From NCBI GenBank assembly GCA_012513545.1, contig JAAZCB010000194.1, positions 1 through 15,165 of the forward strand: 15,165 nt of DNA. Direction: 5' to 3'. The notes beneath the pieces were generated by a model. It searched no databases. It was given only the letters and a program-made list of their open reading frames with translations, and had not been told where the DNA came from. A program made the translations under genes and the position numbers. Shown here piece after piece: positions 1 to 7,998 of the stretch. How positions within the stretch are numbered: the first letter of the stretch is position 1; each line of letters begins with the position of its first letter. This stretch comes from Clostridiaceae bacterium. GTDB taxonomy: Bacteria > Bacillota_A > Clostridia > Acetivibrionales > Acetivibrionaceae.

Positions 1-889
1 TAAAGGCTTTCTTTTGACAACTTATTAAGGAAGGAGTTATCTCTCTGCCATTAATCCTGCTGTCTATTACAAACTGTTGCAAAGCCTCAACCTGCACAAT
101 TATAAGGTTTTTACCTTTTGCAATACCACTGTATTTTTTTGCTGTACTTTCTGCTTCTTTTTCCCTGCTGCTAAAAAAAGCTCTGATCTCATTTTCTTCA
201 GCAGAAGACAATTTACTATTTCTTAATATATTCTCCTTAATATACCTTTTGATGTCAAAATAATGAAAGTAGCTAATACCAAGGTTTTTCACTAAATAAT
301 TGTTGTCATAGGTTGACACATCGCTATTATGATAAGCTGTTTTAAAACCTGCAAAGCCTACCATAATAACCAAAAGTGCAAGTATCATCCTCTCAACATA
401 TGTAATTGTTCTGCTTTCTCTTTTGGAAAATATAAAAGAGAAGAGTATAAATAGCGGTATGTCAATAAAATATAGTATATCACTTATTCTGAGCAGGCTT
501 ACTGCACTTCCCCCTATATCTCCCAAATATTTAATATAATAAATAACCGGAACTGATATAATAGTGTTATAGTATCTGAAATACATGGCATCTGCAAAAA
601 GGATCAGGGAAACAACGAAATTCATTATCAGAAATGGAATTTTCCTTTTTGTGTAAACAATAATCATAAATGCCGTCAGTATCAATGCAAAAGACAAGGT
701 TGAAATCGCCATATATATGTTGGTTTTGTTAAACAGTGGAAGGAAGCTGATCCTGCATTGAAACAACAAGAATATACACTTTGTAAACACTGACAAAATA
801 AAAATTATTATGTATATCACTTCTAACAGGCTAAACTGATTTACAAGATTAATAACTGTATTATTTGCTTTCTCAATTGCAGTTCTCAT
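1..889 (-). CDS. LtaS-like polyglycerol-phosphate / sulfatase-superfamily membrane enzyme, 5' part, frameshifted near window edge
   Basis: Open from ATG 889 to the window edge (296 codons, no stop). An AGAGGTG ribosome binding site lies 9 bases upstream of the ATG. About five hydrophobic membrane segments are visible (roughly residues 21-43, 58-79, 84-104, 138-154 and 162-178). The stretch RYYNTIISVPV-x-YY...LGDIGGS resembles the membrane part of lipoteichoic acid synthases. Then comes the start of the extracellular sulfatase-like domain, NLIIVQVEALQQFVI, where E268 matches the metal-binding Glu of LtaS, followed by NGREITP. LtaS proteins build the polyglycerol-phosphate chain of lipoteichoic acid from phosphatidylglycerol; this role is inferred. 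After P286 the frame reads SLISCQKKAF, but a shifted frame reads FLNKLSKESL, the sequence expected in this family, so one base seems to be missing near 29-34. The catalytic Thr and C-terminal domain lie outside the window, so activity and exact substrate are unknown. Confidence 0.75.
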   Translation of the reverse strand, partial: MRTAIEKANNTVINLVNQFSLLEVIYIIIFILSVFTKCIFLLFQCRISFLPLFNKTNIYMAISTLSFALILTAFMIIVYTKRKIPFLIMNFVVSLILFADAMYFRYYNTIISVPVIYYIKYLGDIGGSAVSLLRISDILYFIDIPLFILFSFIFSKRESRTITYVERMILALLVIMVGFAGFKTAYHNSDVSTYDNNYLVKNLGISYFHYFDIKRYIKENILRNSKLSSAEENEIRAFFSSREKEAESTAKKYSGIAKGKNLIIVQVEALQQFVIDSRINGREITPSLISCQKKAF

Positions 890-996
890 AGAATTTTACA
901 CCTCTAAATTACTTTTTTTGACCAATAAATATAGCCTAAATCAACTTAACAAAAAAATCAAGTAAATGTTTTTGCATTTATCCTGATTATAAAGCT

Positions 997-1005
997 ATTA
1001 TAGCA
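997..1005 (-). promoter_or_regulatory. Extended -10 promoter for the LtaS-like gene
   Basis: The minus strand reads TGCTATAAT, a perfect extended -10 (TG-n-TATAAT). The -35 position at 17-bp spacing (1020-1025, TAACTT) is poor, which extended -10 promoters tolerate. The predicted start near 990 gives a leader of about 100 nt. Confidence 0.45.
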
Positions 1006-1042
1006 AATACCATAATATTAAGTTATTACATATAATATTTAC

Positions 1043-1068
1043 TTTGTAATTACTTCGATTATTACAAA
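1043..1068. repeat. Inverted repeat TTTGTAAT-N10-ATTACAAA
   Basis: A perfect 8-bp inverted repeat with a 10-base centre lies between the end of the QueG-like gene and the promoter of the LtaS-like gene. Neither strand carries a following T run, so it is a poor intrinsic terminator. An operator or weak RNA hairpin is equally possible. Confidence 0.4.
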
Positions 1069-1158
1069 AGTTAAAATAAAGCGTCTCCTCTCCTTTTTCC
1101 TCTTGACCTGTTATCCTTCCTCTCCTAGCAGAATCTGTTAATCTCTCGGTTCAAGTAA

Positions 1159-1842
1159 TTACTTTAAGCCCTTAGCCTTTGGACAAACCCTGATACATAT
1201 TCCGCATACTGATCCTCTGCCAATATGCTTGAAATTCTGATTCATATATTCGCTGCAGGCTTTAGCATCGACCAGGTCACTCCTTTTTGCACCTTGTGCC
1301 CAATTGTTACCGGTTAATGCCATTGCAGGACAATTATCTACGCATGCCCTGCAAGTTCCGCACTCCTGGCTTAAAGGCTTATTCTCGCTGCATAGCTTCA
1401 TATTTGTTAAAATTGTACCTAACCTGATCCTCGGACCATATACCTTACTGATAAACAGCCCGTTTTTACCTATCCATCCTAATCCTGCAAGTACTGCTGC
1501 AGTTTTATGTGGAAAAATTCCACAGTATTTATCTTCCATATCATTAACAGTCTGTGAGGCCGGTACAGCTATTGAATCATATCCTTTTTCCTGAATCCAC
1601 AGCTGACCCCTTAATGCTATCTGATCAATAAGTGTATTTACTGTCCTGTAATGATGAAAATAAGTATATGTTGGCTTATCTGCTATTTGATCTATGACAA
1701 AGTTAGATAACGGCACACCTATGGTAACAGCATACTTTAGTTCCCCAAGCGAATTGTGAAGCATCCCTTCAACATCTGAAAAGCCAACAACATATGCCCC
1801 CCAATCAATTAGCTTATTTTTTATTTCTTCTGTATTCCCCAT
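1159..1842 (-). CDS. Short epoxyqueuosine-reductase-like (COG1600) double [4Fe-4S] protein
   Basis: I chose ATG 1842 (227 aa) because GAGGGTGA sits 5 bases upstream; a GTG at 1851 would overlap that binding site. The core A-x-LAGLGWIGKNGLFIS...RLGTILTN is the signature of QueG/COG1600 proteins. Two ferredoxin-type cysteine groups follow: C161-x2-C164-x2-C167-x3-C171-P, and C213-x2-C216-x3-C220-P with C196 nearby, suggesting two 4Fe-4S clusters. QueG reduces epoxyqueuosine to queuosine in tRNA using cobalamin. This protein is clearly shorter than QueG (usually over 300 aa) and lacks a C-terminal HEAT-repeat part, so it is better called QueG-like; another B12-linked or electron-transfer role is possible. 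It is divergent from the DUF4364 gene and followed by a polypurine tract and the LtaS-like gene, with no obvious functional link. Confidence 0.8.
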   Translation of the reverse strand: MGNTEEIKNKLIDWGAYVVGFSDVEGMLHNSLGELKYAVTIGVPLSNFVIDQIADKPTYTYFHHYRTVNTLIDQIALRGQLWIQEKGYDSIAVPASQTVNDMEDKYCGIFPHKTAAVLAGLGWIGKNGLFISKVYGPRIRLGTILTNMKLCSENKPLSQECGTCRACVDNCPAMALTGNNWAQGAKRSDLVDAKACSEYMNQNFKHIGRGSVCGICIRVCPKAKGLK

Positions 1843-2058
1843 TATAATCACCCTCTTGCCATTTATATAATTTATGGTTTATAGCATTTAGTATTTAATA
1901 TTAAGTATATTATAAAAATAAGTTAAGAGCCATACACTATAGTGCTGATTAAAATTTAGAAACGGGCAATATGGAATAAGCAGATGTTTTGTGTTAAAAT
2001 ACTATAAAGCATATAGCTATTGTTTCTAAATTACCAGATTTTACAAAGGAGGAAGTCC

Positions 2059-2601
2059 ATGAATCTTGGCAGCAACAAAGAACTTGCACAAAATAAACTA
2101 ATTTTACTGTATATCATTAATGCAATAGATATGCCTGTCAGTAATCTTCAAATAACCAGACTGATTCTTGAAAAAAAATTTATGAACTATTTTTTGTTCC
2201 AGCAGCTACTTAATGAGCTTTGTGACAGTGGATATCTGGTATCGGAAATTAAAGACAGCAAAACATTCTATATCCTTACTTCTTCTGGAAAGCAGGTTTT
2301 GGAATATTTTACTAGTCACATTCCAAATACAATAAAAAACAGCATAAAAAACAGTATTTCAAGCATAAGAAGAAACCTGAAAAATGAAACGTTAATAAAA
2401 GCCGATTATACACCTGAAAGTGAAAATGACTTCATCGTGTCCTGTCAGGTTCATGAAGACAATTTTTCCTTAATAGACTTGAAGATTACTGTAGGCACAA
2501 AAAATGATGCACGTATGATCTGCGAAAACTGGAAAAAGAATTCGCAGGCAATATACAGTGAAATTATTGAAAGCCTTTTAAAGGAAAGGGATAAACCCTA
2601 A
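2059..2601 (+). CDS. DUF4364 family protein, winged-helix-like transcriptional regulator
   Basis: This is the only plus-strand gene. I chose ATG 2059 (180 aa) because AAAGGAGG lies 6 bases upstream; the longer TTG frame from 2020 has no binding site. Residues about 8-75 look like a small winged helix-turn-helix: helices around LILLYIINAID and NLQITRLIL, a recognition-helix-like FQQLLNELCDSGYLVS, then the wing and TSSGKQVLEYF, as in PadR/MarR-like folds. The C-terminal half (about 110-180) is a mixed region containing FSLIDLKITVG. Overall pattern and length match the clostridial family DUF4364, whose role is not firmly known. It converges on yhbY with only 14 bases between the stops and is divergent from the QueG-like gene across a 216-base AT-rich spacer. 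DNA binding is inferred; no target site is evident. Confidence 0.75.
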   Translation: MNLGSNKELAQNKLILLYIINAIDMPVSNLQITRLILEKKFMNYFLFQQLLNELCDSGYLVSEIKDSKTFYILTSSGKQVLEYFTSHIPNTIKNSIKNSISSIRRNLKNETLIKADYTPESENDFIVSCQVHEDNFSLIDLKITVGTKNDARMICENWKKNSQAIYSEIIESLLKERDKP

Positions 2602-2615
2602 AGTTCTGTTATTGC

Positions 2616-2906
2616 TCAGGGAAGCTCTATCAATTTGTTTTCTCTGGACTCTTTATATAATACAAACCTGTTGCCGATAACCTGAACCGTCTCAGCACCT
2701 GTAATATCAGCAATTTCATTGCATACTTCCCTTAAATCCGATGAAGCATTCTTAAGCATAGTAAGCTTTATAAGCTCTCTGGCTTCTAATGCATCCTTAA
2801 CCTGTTTTATAAGATTATCATTTATTCCGCCTTTTCCTATCTGGAAAATGGGATCGATATTATTTGCCAAGCTTCTTAAGAAACTTCGCTGTTTGCCTGT
2901 CAGCAT
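2616..2906 (-). CDS. yhbY: YhbY family (CRM domain) RNA-binding protein
   Basis: This 96-aa protein has the whole single-domain CRS1/YhbY fold. It starts MLTGKQRSFLRSLAN, contains the KH-like GKGGIND loop at residues 24-30 that contacts RNA, and ends with ITGAETVQVIGNRFVLYKES. YhbY-type proteins bind the precursor large ribosomal subunit and act in 50S assembly. The ATG is supported by AAAGGAGT 6 bases upstream. It lies downstream of obgE and the small cysteine protein on the same strand, which fits a shared theme of large-subunit assembly. A 147-base spacer with an inverted repeat separates it from the small gene, so it may have its own transcript. Confidence 0.92.
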   Translation of the reverse strand: MLTGKQRSFLRSLANNIDPIFQIGKGGINDNLIKQVKDALEARELIKLTMLKNASSDLREVCNEIADITGAETVQVIGNRFVLYKESRENKLIELP

Positions 2907-2945
2907 ATCATTACTCCTTTTAAAATTAAATGAAACTATAAAATT

Positions 2946-2989
2946 TATGGTTTATTGAGGGTATTAAAGATACTAAACATAAACCATAC
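2946..2989. repeat. Long imperfect hairpin upstream of yhbY
   Basis: TATGGTTTAT (2946-2955) and ATAAACCATA (2980-2989) form a perfect 10-bp inverted repeat. Inside it GTAT/ATAC (2961-2964, 2970-2973) gives a short second stem across a symmetric 5x5 internal loop. On the minus strand it is followed only by AAATTTTATAG, a weak U tract. It could be a weak terminator after the small cysteine gene or a leader structure for yhbY. Confidence 0.45.
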
Positions 2990-3053
2990 AGTATACTTTT
3001 GCTTAAAAAAACCAATATAAAATAGGGATAGAAATATTCTACCCCTCACACAT

Positions 3054-3242
3054 TCAAACCTCAACTTCTTTTCGAGTTTTCCTCCTGTGGACTTCATAAT
3101 TTGGAAGACCCTTTTTCCATCCAGATCTACTTTTCTCAACAACCTGAGATGTCGCTTCCTCATTCAGTACAAAGTCGTTCTTTTTAAGACAAAAATACGC
3201 TGCACTGGCAGTTTTACAATTTCCACAATTATAGCATTCCAT
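3054..3242 (-). CDS. Small four-cysteine, lysine/arginine-rich protein of unknown function
   Basis: This 62-aa frame begins MECYNCGNCKTASAAYFC and so has C3-x2-C6-x2-C9-x8-C18, a plausible zinc or iron-sulfur site. It continues KKNDFVLNEEA and ends with a basic tail HRRKTRKEVEV. I do not recognise the family. Support: a plausible promoter 50-75 bases upstream and its place between obgE and yhbY. Against: the best ribosome binding site, GGAGGGG, lies 14 bases before the ATG, which is too far. An in-frame ATT three codons further upstream of that ATG's neighbours (four codons before it) would be close to the site, but ATT starts are rare. The overlapping frame at 2945-3163 is less convincing. 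Confidence 0.55.
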   Translation of the reverse strand: MECYNCGNCKTASAAYFCLKKNDFVLNEEATSQVVEKSRSGWKKGLPNYEVHRRKTRKEVEV

Positions 3243-3290
3243 AAAACTTTGAATAGCCCCTCCATTTTTAATACGATTTGTTATATATTT

Positions 3291-3320
3291 ATTTTACAAC
3301 AGTTCGCGTATGTTTGTCCA
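3291..3320 (-). promoter_or_regulatory. Promoter for the small cysteine protein gene
   Basis: The minus strand has TGGACA (3315-3320), an 18-bp spacer and TAAAAT (3291-3296). It lies just after the obgE stop and predicts a transcript start near 3284, about 40 nt ahead of the small frame. Confidence 0.45.
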
Positions 3321-3351
3321 GTAGTTCTTTTTTCTCATTTTTTATCCACAA

Positions 3352-4662
<1,311 letters not shown>

Positions 4663-4664
4663 TT

Positions 4665-4673
4665 AGTATATCA
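4665..4673 (-). promoter_or_regulatory. Extended -10 promoter for obgE
   Basis: The minus strand reads TGATATACT (TG-n-TATACT) between the rpmA terminator and obgE. Any -35 would lie in the T-rich terminator tail and is not recognisable. The predicted start is about 30 nt ahead of ATG 4626. Confidence 0.4.
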
Positions 4674-4680
4674 CAGTTAC

Positions 4681-4715
4681 AAAAAATAAATCCCGGTTAA
4701 ACCGGGATTTATTTT
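4681..4715 (-). terminator. Intrinsic terminator after rpmA
   Basis: A perfect 15-bp stem (4683-4697 with 4701-4715) with a TAA loop and a CCCGGT core is followed on the minus strand by six T residues (4686-4681, partly within the stem). It begins 6 bases after the rpmA stop. The A-rich outer stem could also let it work on the plus strand. Confidence 0.9.
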
Positions 4716-4720
4716 AAATA

Positions 4721-4999
4721 TTATGCAGAAACAATGCTTACTTGTTTTCTGTCCTTACCTAGTCTTGAGAACTTCACTTTACCATCAACAAGTGCAAACA
4801 ATGTATCGTCGCTACCTTTTCCAACATTAACACCCGGATGAATTTTAGTTCCTCTCTGCCTGACTAAAATATTTCCTGCCAGTACGAACTGACCGTCTCC
4901 TCTTTTAACTCCAAGTCTTTTGGATTCACTGTCACGTCCGTTCCTTGAACTACCAACACCTTTTTTATGTGCAAATAGTTGTAAGTTTATTTTAATCAT
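4721..4999 (-). CDS. rpmA: 50S ribosomal protein L27 with cleavable N-terminal extension
   Basis: This 92-aa L27 starts [25 protein letters not shown]. The N-terminal extension ends in LQLF before A10, the site cut by the protease Prp in Firmicutes; removal exposes the AHKKG tail that reaches the peptidyl transferase centre. The body ([27 protein letters not shown]) is typical. The ATG lies 3 bases after the prp stop, and its binding site AAGGAGGTG is formed by the last codons of prp, implying tight coupling. The terminator follows immediately. Confidence 0.97.
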   Translation of the reverse strand: MIKINLQLFAHKKGVGSSRNGRDSESKRLGVKRGDGQFVLAGNILVRQRGTKIHPGVNVGKGSDDTLFALVDGKVKFSRLGKDRKQVSIVSA

Positions 5000-5002
5000 C
5001 GG

Positions 5003-5332
5003 TTACACCTCCTTATCCAAAACCGAAACAAACTTTTTATATGAATGTTCTATCTGCTTAAATCCAAGTACTATAGTCTCAAGAATAATTTCAGCTTTTT
5101 CCTTTTCAGGACCCGATATATCAGCTGGCACTGTACACTTCATAAAACCATGCTTTTCTGTATATCCGTCAATCCCTGCCATTTCCTTCAAGGCACCTGC
5201 CGCTGTATACGCCAGAACAGATACTGCTGAGCAAATGATGTCACTTCCTTCTTCTGCATACCCTGCATGTCCTTTTACGGTAAATTCCCTGATAAAGCCT
5301 TCATCATTCCGAATAATACTAATTTTTATCAT
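5003..5332 (-). CDS. prp: Ribosomal-processing cysteine protease Prp
   Basis: This 109-aa protein is the usual length for Prp (formerly DUF464/YsxB). It shows the catalytic pair H22 in KGHAGYAEEGSDI and C34 in ICSAVSVL, both at the positions known from Staphylococcus aureus Prp. The enzyme cuts the N-terminal extension of L27 after LQLF, a step required for ribosome function in Firmicutes. It lies between its operon partners L21 and L27, 12 bases after the rplU stop. AAGGT 8 to 9 bases before the ATG is a moderate binding site, which may keep its level below that of the ribosomal proteins. Confidence 0.95.
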   Translation of the reverse strand: MIKISIIRNDEGFIREFTVKGHAGYAEEGSDIICSAVSVLAYTAAGALKEMAGIDGYTEKHGFMKCTVPADISGPEKEKAEIILETIVLGFKQIEHSYKKFVSVLDKEV

Positions 5333-5344
5333 TGTGTTGTTACC

Positions 5345-5656
5345 TTATGCATTTATCTTTTCAATCTGTACTTTTGTATATGGCTGTCTATGTCCCTGCT
5401 TTTTTCTGTAGCCTTTTTTAGCCTTATACTTGAATACAATTATCTTTTTGTCCTTACCATGGCTTAATACCTTTGCATTAACAGATGCATTCTTAACGAA
5501 AGGAGCACCAAAACTTGAATTATTTTCATTTAAAACAGCAACAACTTTATCGAAAGTCAATGAAGAACCTTCTTCATTTGCTAGCTTTTCAATAAAAACA
5601 ACATCTCCCTCTTTGACCTTGTATTGTTTTCCACCAGTTTCAATTATCGCATACAT
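5345..5656 (-). CDS. rplU: 50S ribosomal protein L21
   Basis: This 103-aa protein has the full L21 pattern: [14 protein letters not shown] at the start, [16 protein letters not shown] in the middle and [19 protein letters not shown] near the end. L21 binds 23S rRNA in the large subunit. AAGGAGGTG lies 7 bases before the ATG. It is the first gene of the rplU-prp-rpmA unit and is preceded by a leader of about 100 nt that resembles the L21 autoregulatory leader, so feedback by L21 is likely. It also continues the upstream TIGR03960-TIGR03936-rng gene string. Confidence 0.97.
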   Translation of the reverse strand: MYAIIETGGKQYKVKEGDVVFIEKLANEEGSSLTFDKVVAVLNENNSSFGAPFVKNASVNAKVLSHGKDKKIIVFKYKAKKGYRKKQGHRQPYTKVQIEKINA

Positions 5657-5754
5657 TGCGTTACACCTCCTTAGAAGCCAGTCTCGCCGATTAAGGCAGT
5701 TGCAGTTAAAGAATTTAATAACTCAACTTTTTAGAGCCTGAACCGTGCGGCTAC
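5657..5754 (-). ncRNA. L21-leader-like autoregulatory RNA
   Basis: The transcript from the promoter at 5761-5789 would begin near 5754. It can form a multibranched structure: CAGGCUC (5734-5740) with GAGACUG (5679-5685, one mismatch) closes two hairpins, GUUGAGUUA/UAACUGCAAC (5719-5727 with 5699-5708, one bulged G) and GCC/GGC (5686-5697). The 5' part carries GGUAGCCGCACGGUUCAGGC. L21 leaders that bind L21 are known upstream of rplU in Firmicutes; position and structure support this assignment, but I could not run the covariance model. Confidence 0.6.
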
Positions 5755-5760
5755 CGAAAT

Positions 5761-5789
5761 ATTTTAACACAACAGCGAATCTATGTCAA
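5761..5789 (-). promoter_or_regulatory. Strong sigma-A promoter for rplU-prp-rpmA, inside the 3' end of the RNase gene
   Basis: The minus strand has a perfect -35 TTGACA (5784-5789), a 17-bp spacer and -10 TAAAAT (5761-5766). The -35 lies in the codons for V-D-I near the RNase C terminus, and the -10 begins with the RNase stop codon TAA. Confidence 0.85.
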
Positions 5790-7260
5790 CCTCTTTAATT
5801 TTCATATCCTCATGTTTTACATCAGTAGCCGCTTTAATCACTACTTTTTTATTATAGGTCTGCTCTATTCTTTCAAGGTTGCTGCCGTTTTCCCCCATAA
5901 GAACCTGGGCAACAGTCGGATGAACTTCTACCTGAATTGCATTTGCAATAGTTTTTGTAAGGTACTTGCTAATCTCCTTTTCAACATTTCTTGCAACAGA
6001 TTCGGGTGACAATATCTTGCCTGTTCCGTCACAATCCGGACAATCATACAGAACAGTCGATTCCAGTCCTTCTCTTACTTTTTTCCTAGTCATTTCTATC
6101 AGTCCGAGTCCGGTCATACCAACAACAATTGTTTTGGTACGGTCCTTCTTAAGAGCATTTTTTAGTACCTCAATAACCTGCCGTTGATTCTCATGTTCAT
6201 GCATATCTATAAAATCGATAATTATTATGCCGCCAATATCCCTCAATCTCAGCTGCTTTGCAATCTCCTTTGCAGCATCAATATTTGTCTTTAAAACTGT
6301 GTCCTCCAGATTATTGTTGCCTACAAATTTACCGGTATTAACATCAACAACCGTTAATGCTTCCGTCCTTTCAATTATAAGGTATCCACCACACTTGAGC
6401 CATACCTTTTTTGCCAGAGCCCTCGAAATCATCGAATCAATCTGGTAATGATCATACAGGTCAATATTCTTGTTGAAATATTCTACCCTGAGCTTTAGTG
6501 CAGGAGATATCATTTCAACCCATTCAAGAACCTTGTTGTATTCCTGCCTGTTGTTTATTATAAACTTGTCGATATTCCATGTAAACATGTCTCTGATGGA
6601 CCGATAAATTACATTTAAATCCTTGTGAATACAGCGTGGAACCGGTCCTCCGAGTTCCTTCTGTTTTATTTTCTCCCACAGTTTTACCAAAAAATTAATA
6701 TCGTTTTTAAAGTCTTCTTCCCTTTTACCTTCCGATACGGTTCTAACAATCAGCCCCATATTCTTTGGCTTAATTCTTTCAGCTATCTTCTTTAATTTTG
6801 TTCGTTCTTCCTCGTCTTCTATCCTTCTGGAAATTCCTACATAATCAGCATTTGGAAGCAGTACAAGCTGCCGTCCCGGCAGAGTGATGTGAGTTGTTAC
6901 TCTGGGTCCTTTAGTTCCAATAGGCTCTTTTGTAACCTGAACGGTTATCTCCTGGCCGGGCCTTAATATTTCATCGATATTGCAATTTTTTAAATCATTA
7001 TAAACCTCATCGTCATCTTCTGAATATTCTTTCTGAGATATTGCATCACCTACGTACAAAAAAGCATTTTTCTCATATCCAATATCGATAAAGGCTGCCT
7101 GCATACCCGGCAAAACACTTGCCACTCTTCCTCTGTATATATTTCCCGCAAGCCTTTCAGAGTCATTTCTCTCGATAAAAATCTCAACAAGTTCCCTGTC
7201 TTCCAAAAGTGCTACTCTCTTTTCATTTAGCCCCACGTCTACGATTATTTCACTGATCAT
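5764..7260 (-). CDS. rng: Ribonuclease E/G family endoribonuclease (RNase G-like)
   Basis: The protein is 498 aa, the length of RNase G, without the long C-terminal scaffold of RNase E. An S1 RNA-binding domain spans about 36-125 (GNIYRGRVASVLPGMQAAFIDIG). The sensor and nuclease region follows, with likely catalytic metal-binding D306 in VVDVNTGKFVG and D349 in IIIIDFIDM. The zinc-link C407-x2-C410 (DCPDCDGTG) suggests the usual metal-linked dimers. Such enzymes cut single-stranded RNA near 5' monophosphates in rRNA maturation and mRNA decay. GAGGTGG lies 4 bases before the ATG, 9 bases after the upstream stop, so it is cotranscribed with the TIGR03936 gene. Its final codons host the rplU promoter. 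Confidence 0.95.
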   Translation of the reverse strand: MISEIIVDVGLNEKRVALLEDRELVEIFIERNDSERLAGNIYRGRVASVLPGMQAAFIDIGYEKNAFLYVGDAISQKEYSEDDDEVYNDLKNCNIDEILRPGQEITVQVTKEPIGTKGPRVTTHITLPGRQLVLLPNADYVGISRRIEDEEERTKLKKIAERIKPKNMGLIVRTVSEGKREEDFKNDINFLVKLWEKIKQKELGGPVPRCIHKDLNVIYRSIRDMFTWNIDKFIINNRQEYNKVLEWVEMISPALKLRVEYFNKNIDLYDHYQIDSMISRALAKKVWLKCGGYLIIERTEALTVVDVNTGKFVGNNNLEDTVLKTNIDAAKEIAKQLRLRDIGGIIIIDFIDMHEHENQRQVIEVLKNALKKDRTKTIVVGMTGLGLIEMTRKKVREGLESTVLYDCPDCDGTGKILSPESVARNVEKEISKYLTKTIANAIQVEVHPTVAQVLMGENGSNLERIEQTYNKKVVIKAATDVKHEDMKIKEVDIDSLLC

Positions 7261-7269
7261 TTTACCACC

Positions 7270-7998
7270 TCATAATGCTAAAAATGAATTATCTTCCAGA
7301 GGATCTGCTAATCTATCCCCATTACAAACAAAAAGGCCAGTTCTATGAATCTTAATAATTTCGATATTACGCCCTGAAAAATCATTGTACGCATTAAGTA
7401 CCAGTTCAGGCTTCAGATTTGACACACTTCCGGCACTTAGCAGCATTGAAAGGCAGAACAGTGTTTCCTGGTCACCAACCTCAACACTTTCCTCCAAAAA
7501 CTCAAGTGAATAAATCATTGGACGAATATCAACCTTTATAACTTTTCTCTTGGATTCTTTATTTACAAACAGATTTTCTCTTTCCAACAGCTTTGAAAAG
7601 GAATCTTTAATTTCCTTAATTTCAATAACTGGTCTTGCCACGAGCGACACTTTATACCTGGCTGCTGCAATTGAAGCCATTATGTTTGCCTTTGTCTTCC
7701 TTTGGGCAGCCTTAATAATCTTGATACCTTCCGGAAGATACCTGTTTAAAACACTCATAAACTCCTCCGGTTTTATTTCACTGTCAAGCTCAAAGTCAGC
7801 ATACTCAGCCTCACTTGTAACACCAACAGATAACGGCAAACCGAAAACCAATTGAGGATGAGGGTTAAAGCCTTGAGAATATGCGATGGGAATTCTTGAC
7901 CGTCTGAAGGCACGTTCAAACAATTTCATCATATCAAGGTGCGATATATATTTTACATCATTCCCTCTTGAAAACATCACCCTAATGTTATTCAACAC
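7270..7998 (-). CDS. TIGR03936 / DUF2344 family protein (radical SAM partner)
   Basis: I start at GTG 7998 (242 aa), 5 bases after GGAGGAGG; TTG 7995 is nearly as good, and the longer frame from 8028 would place the binding site inside the gene. The N-terminal pattern VMFSRGNDVKYISHLDMMKLFERAFRR and YSQGFNPHPQLVFGLPLSVGV is the DUF2344 signature. Its function is unknown. In some bacteria this domain is fused to or encoded beside TIGR03960 radical SAM proteins, and here the two genes overlap by 11 bases, which implies translational coupling and probably a complex. The link to RNase G and L21 suggests a role in RNA or ribosome modification (inference). Confidence 0.88.
   Translation of the reverse strand: MLNNIRVMFSRGNDVKYISHLDMMKLFERAFRRSRIPIAYSQGFNPHPQLVFGLPLSVGVTSEAEYADFELDSEIKPEEFMSVLNRYLPEGIKIIKAAQRKTKANIMASIAAARYKVSLVARPVIEIKEIKDSFSKLLERENLFVNKESKRKVIKVDIRPMIYSLEFLEESVEVGDQETLFCLSMLLSAGSVSNLKPELVLNAYNDFSGRNIEIIKIHRTGLFVCNGDRLADPLEDNSFLAL

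Noticed and set aside
2582..2615. Shared terminator between the convergent DUF4364 and yhbY genes
   Set aside because: Only a short CCTTT/AAAGG palindrome at the DUF4364 end is visible, with no T run and no room for a stable stem.
1871..2955. The 12-mer TTTATGGTTTAT occurs at 1871-1882 and again at 2944-2955
   Set aside because: Both lie in AT-rich spacers, there are no further copies, and no flanking similarity or mobile-element structure is present.
2945..3163. Second minus-strand frame overlapping the small cysteine protein
   Set aside because: It has no clear binding site or recognisable pattern, and it runs through the hairpin upstream of yhbY; the cysteine frame is the better choice.
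5430..5741. Plus-strand frame of 103 codons opposite rplU and its leader
   Set aside because: It is a shadow of rplU, without a promoter or ribosome binding site on the plus strand.
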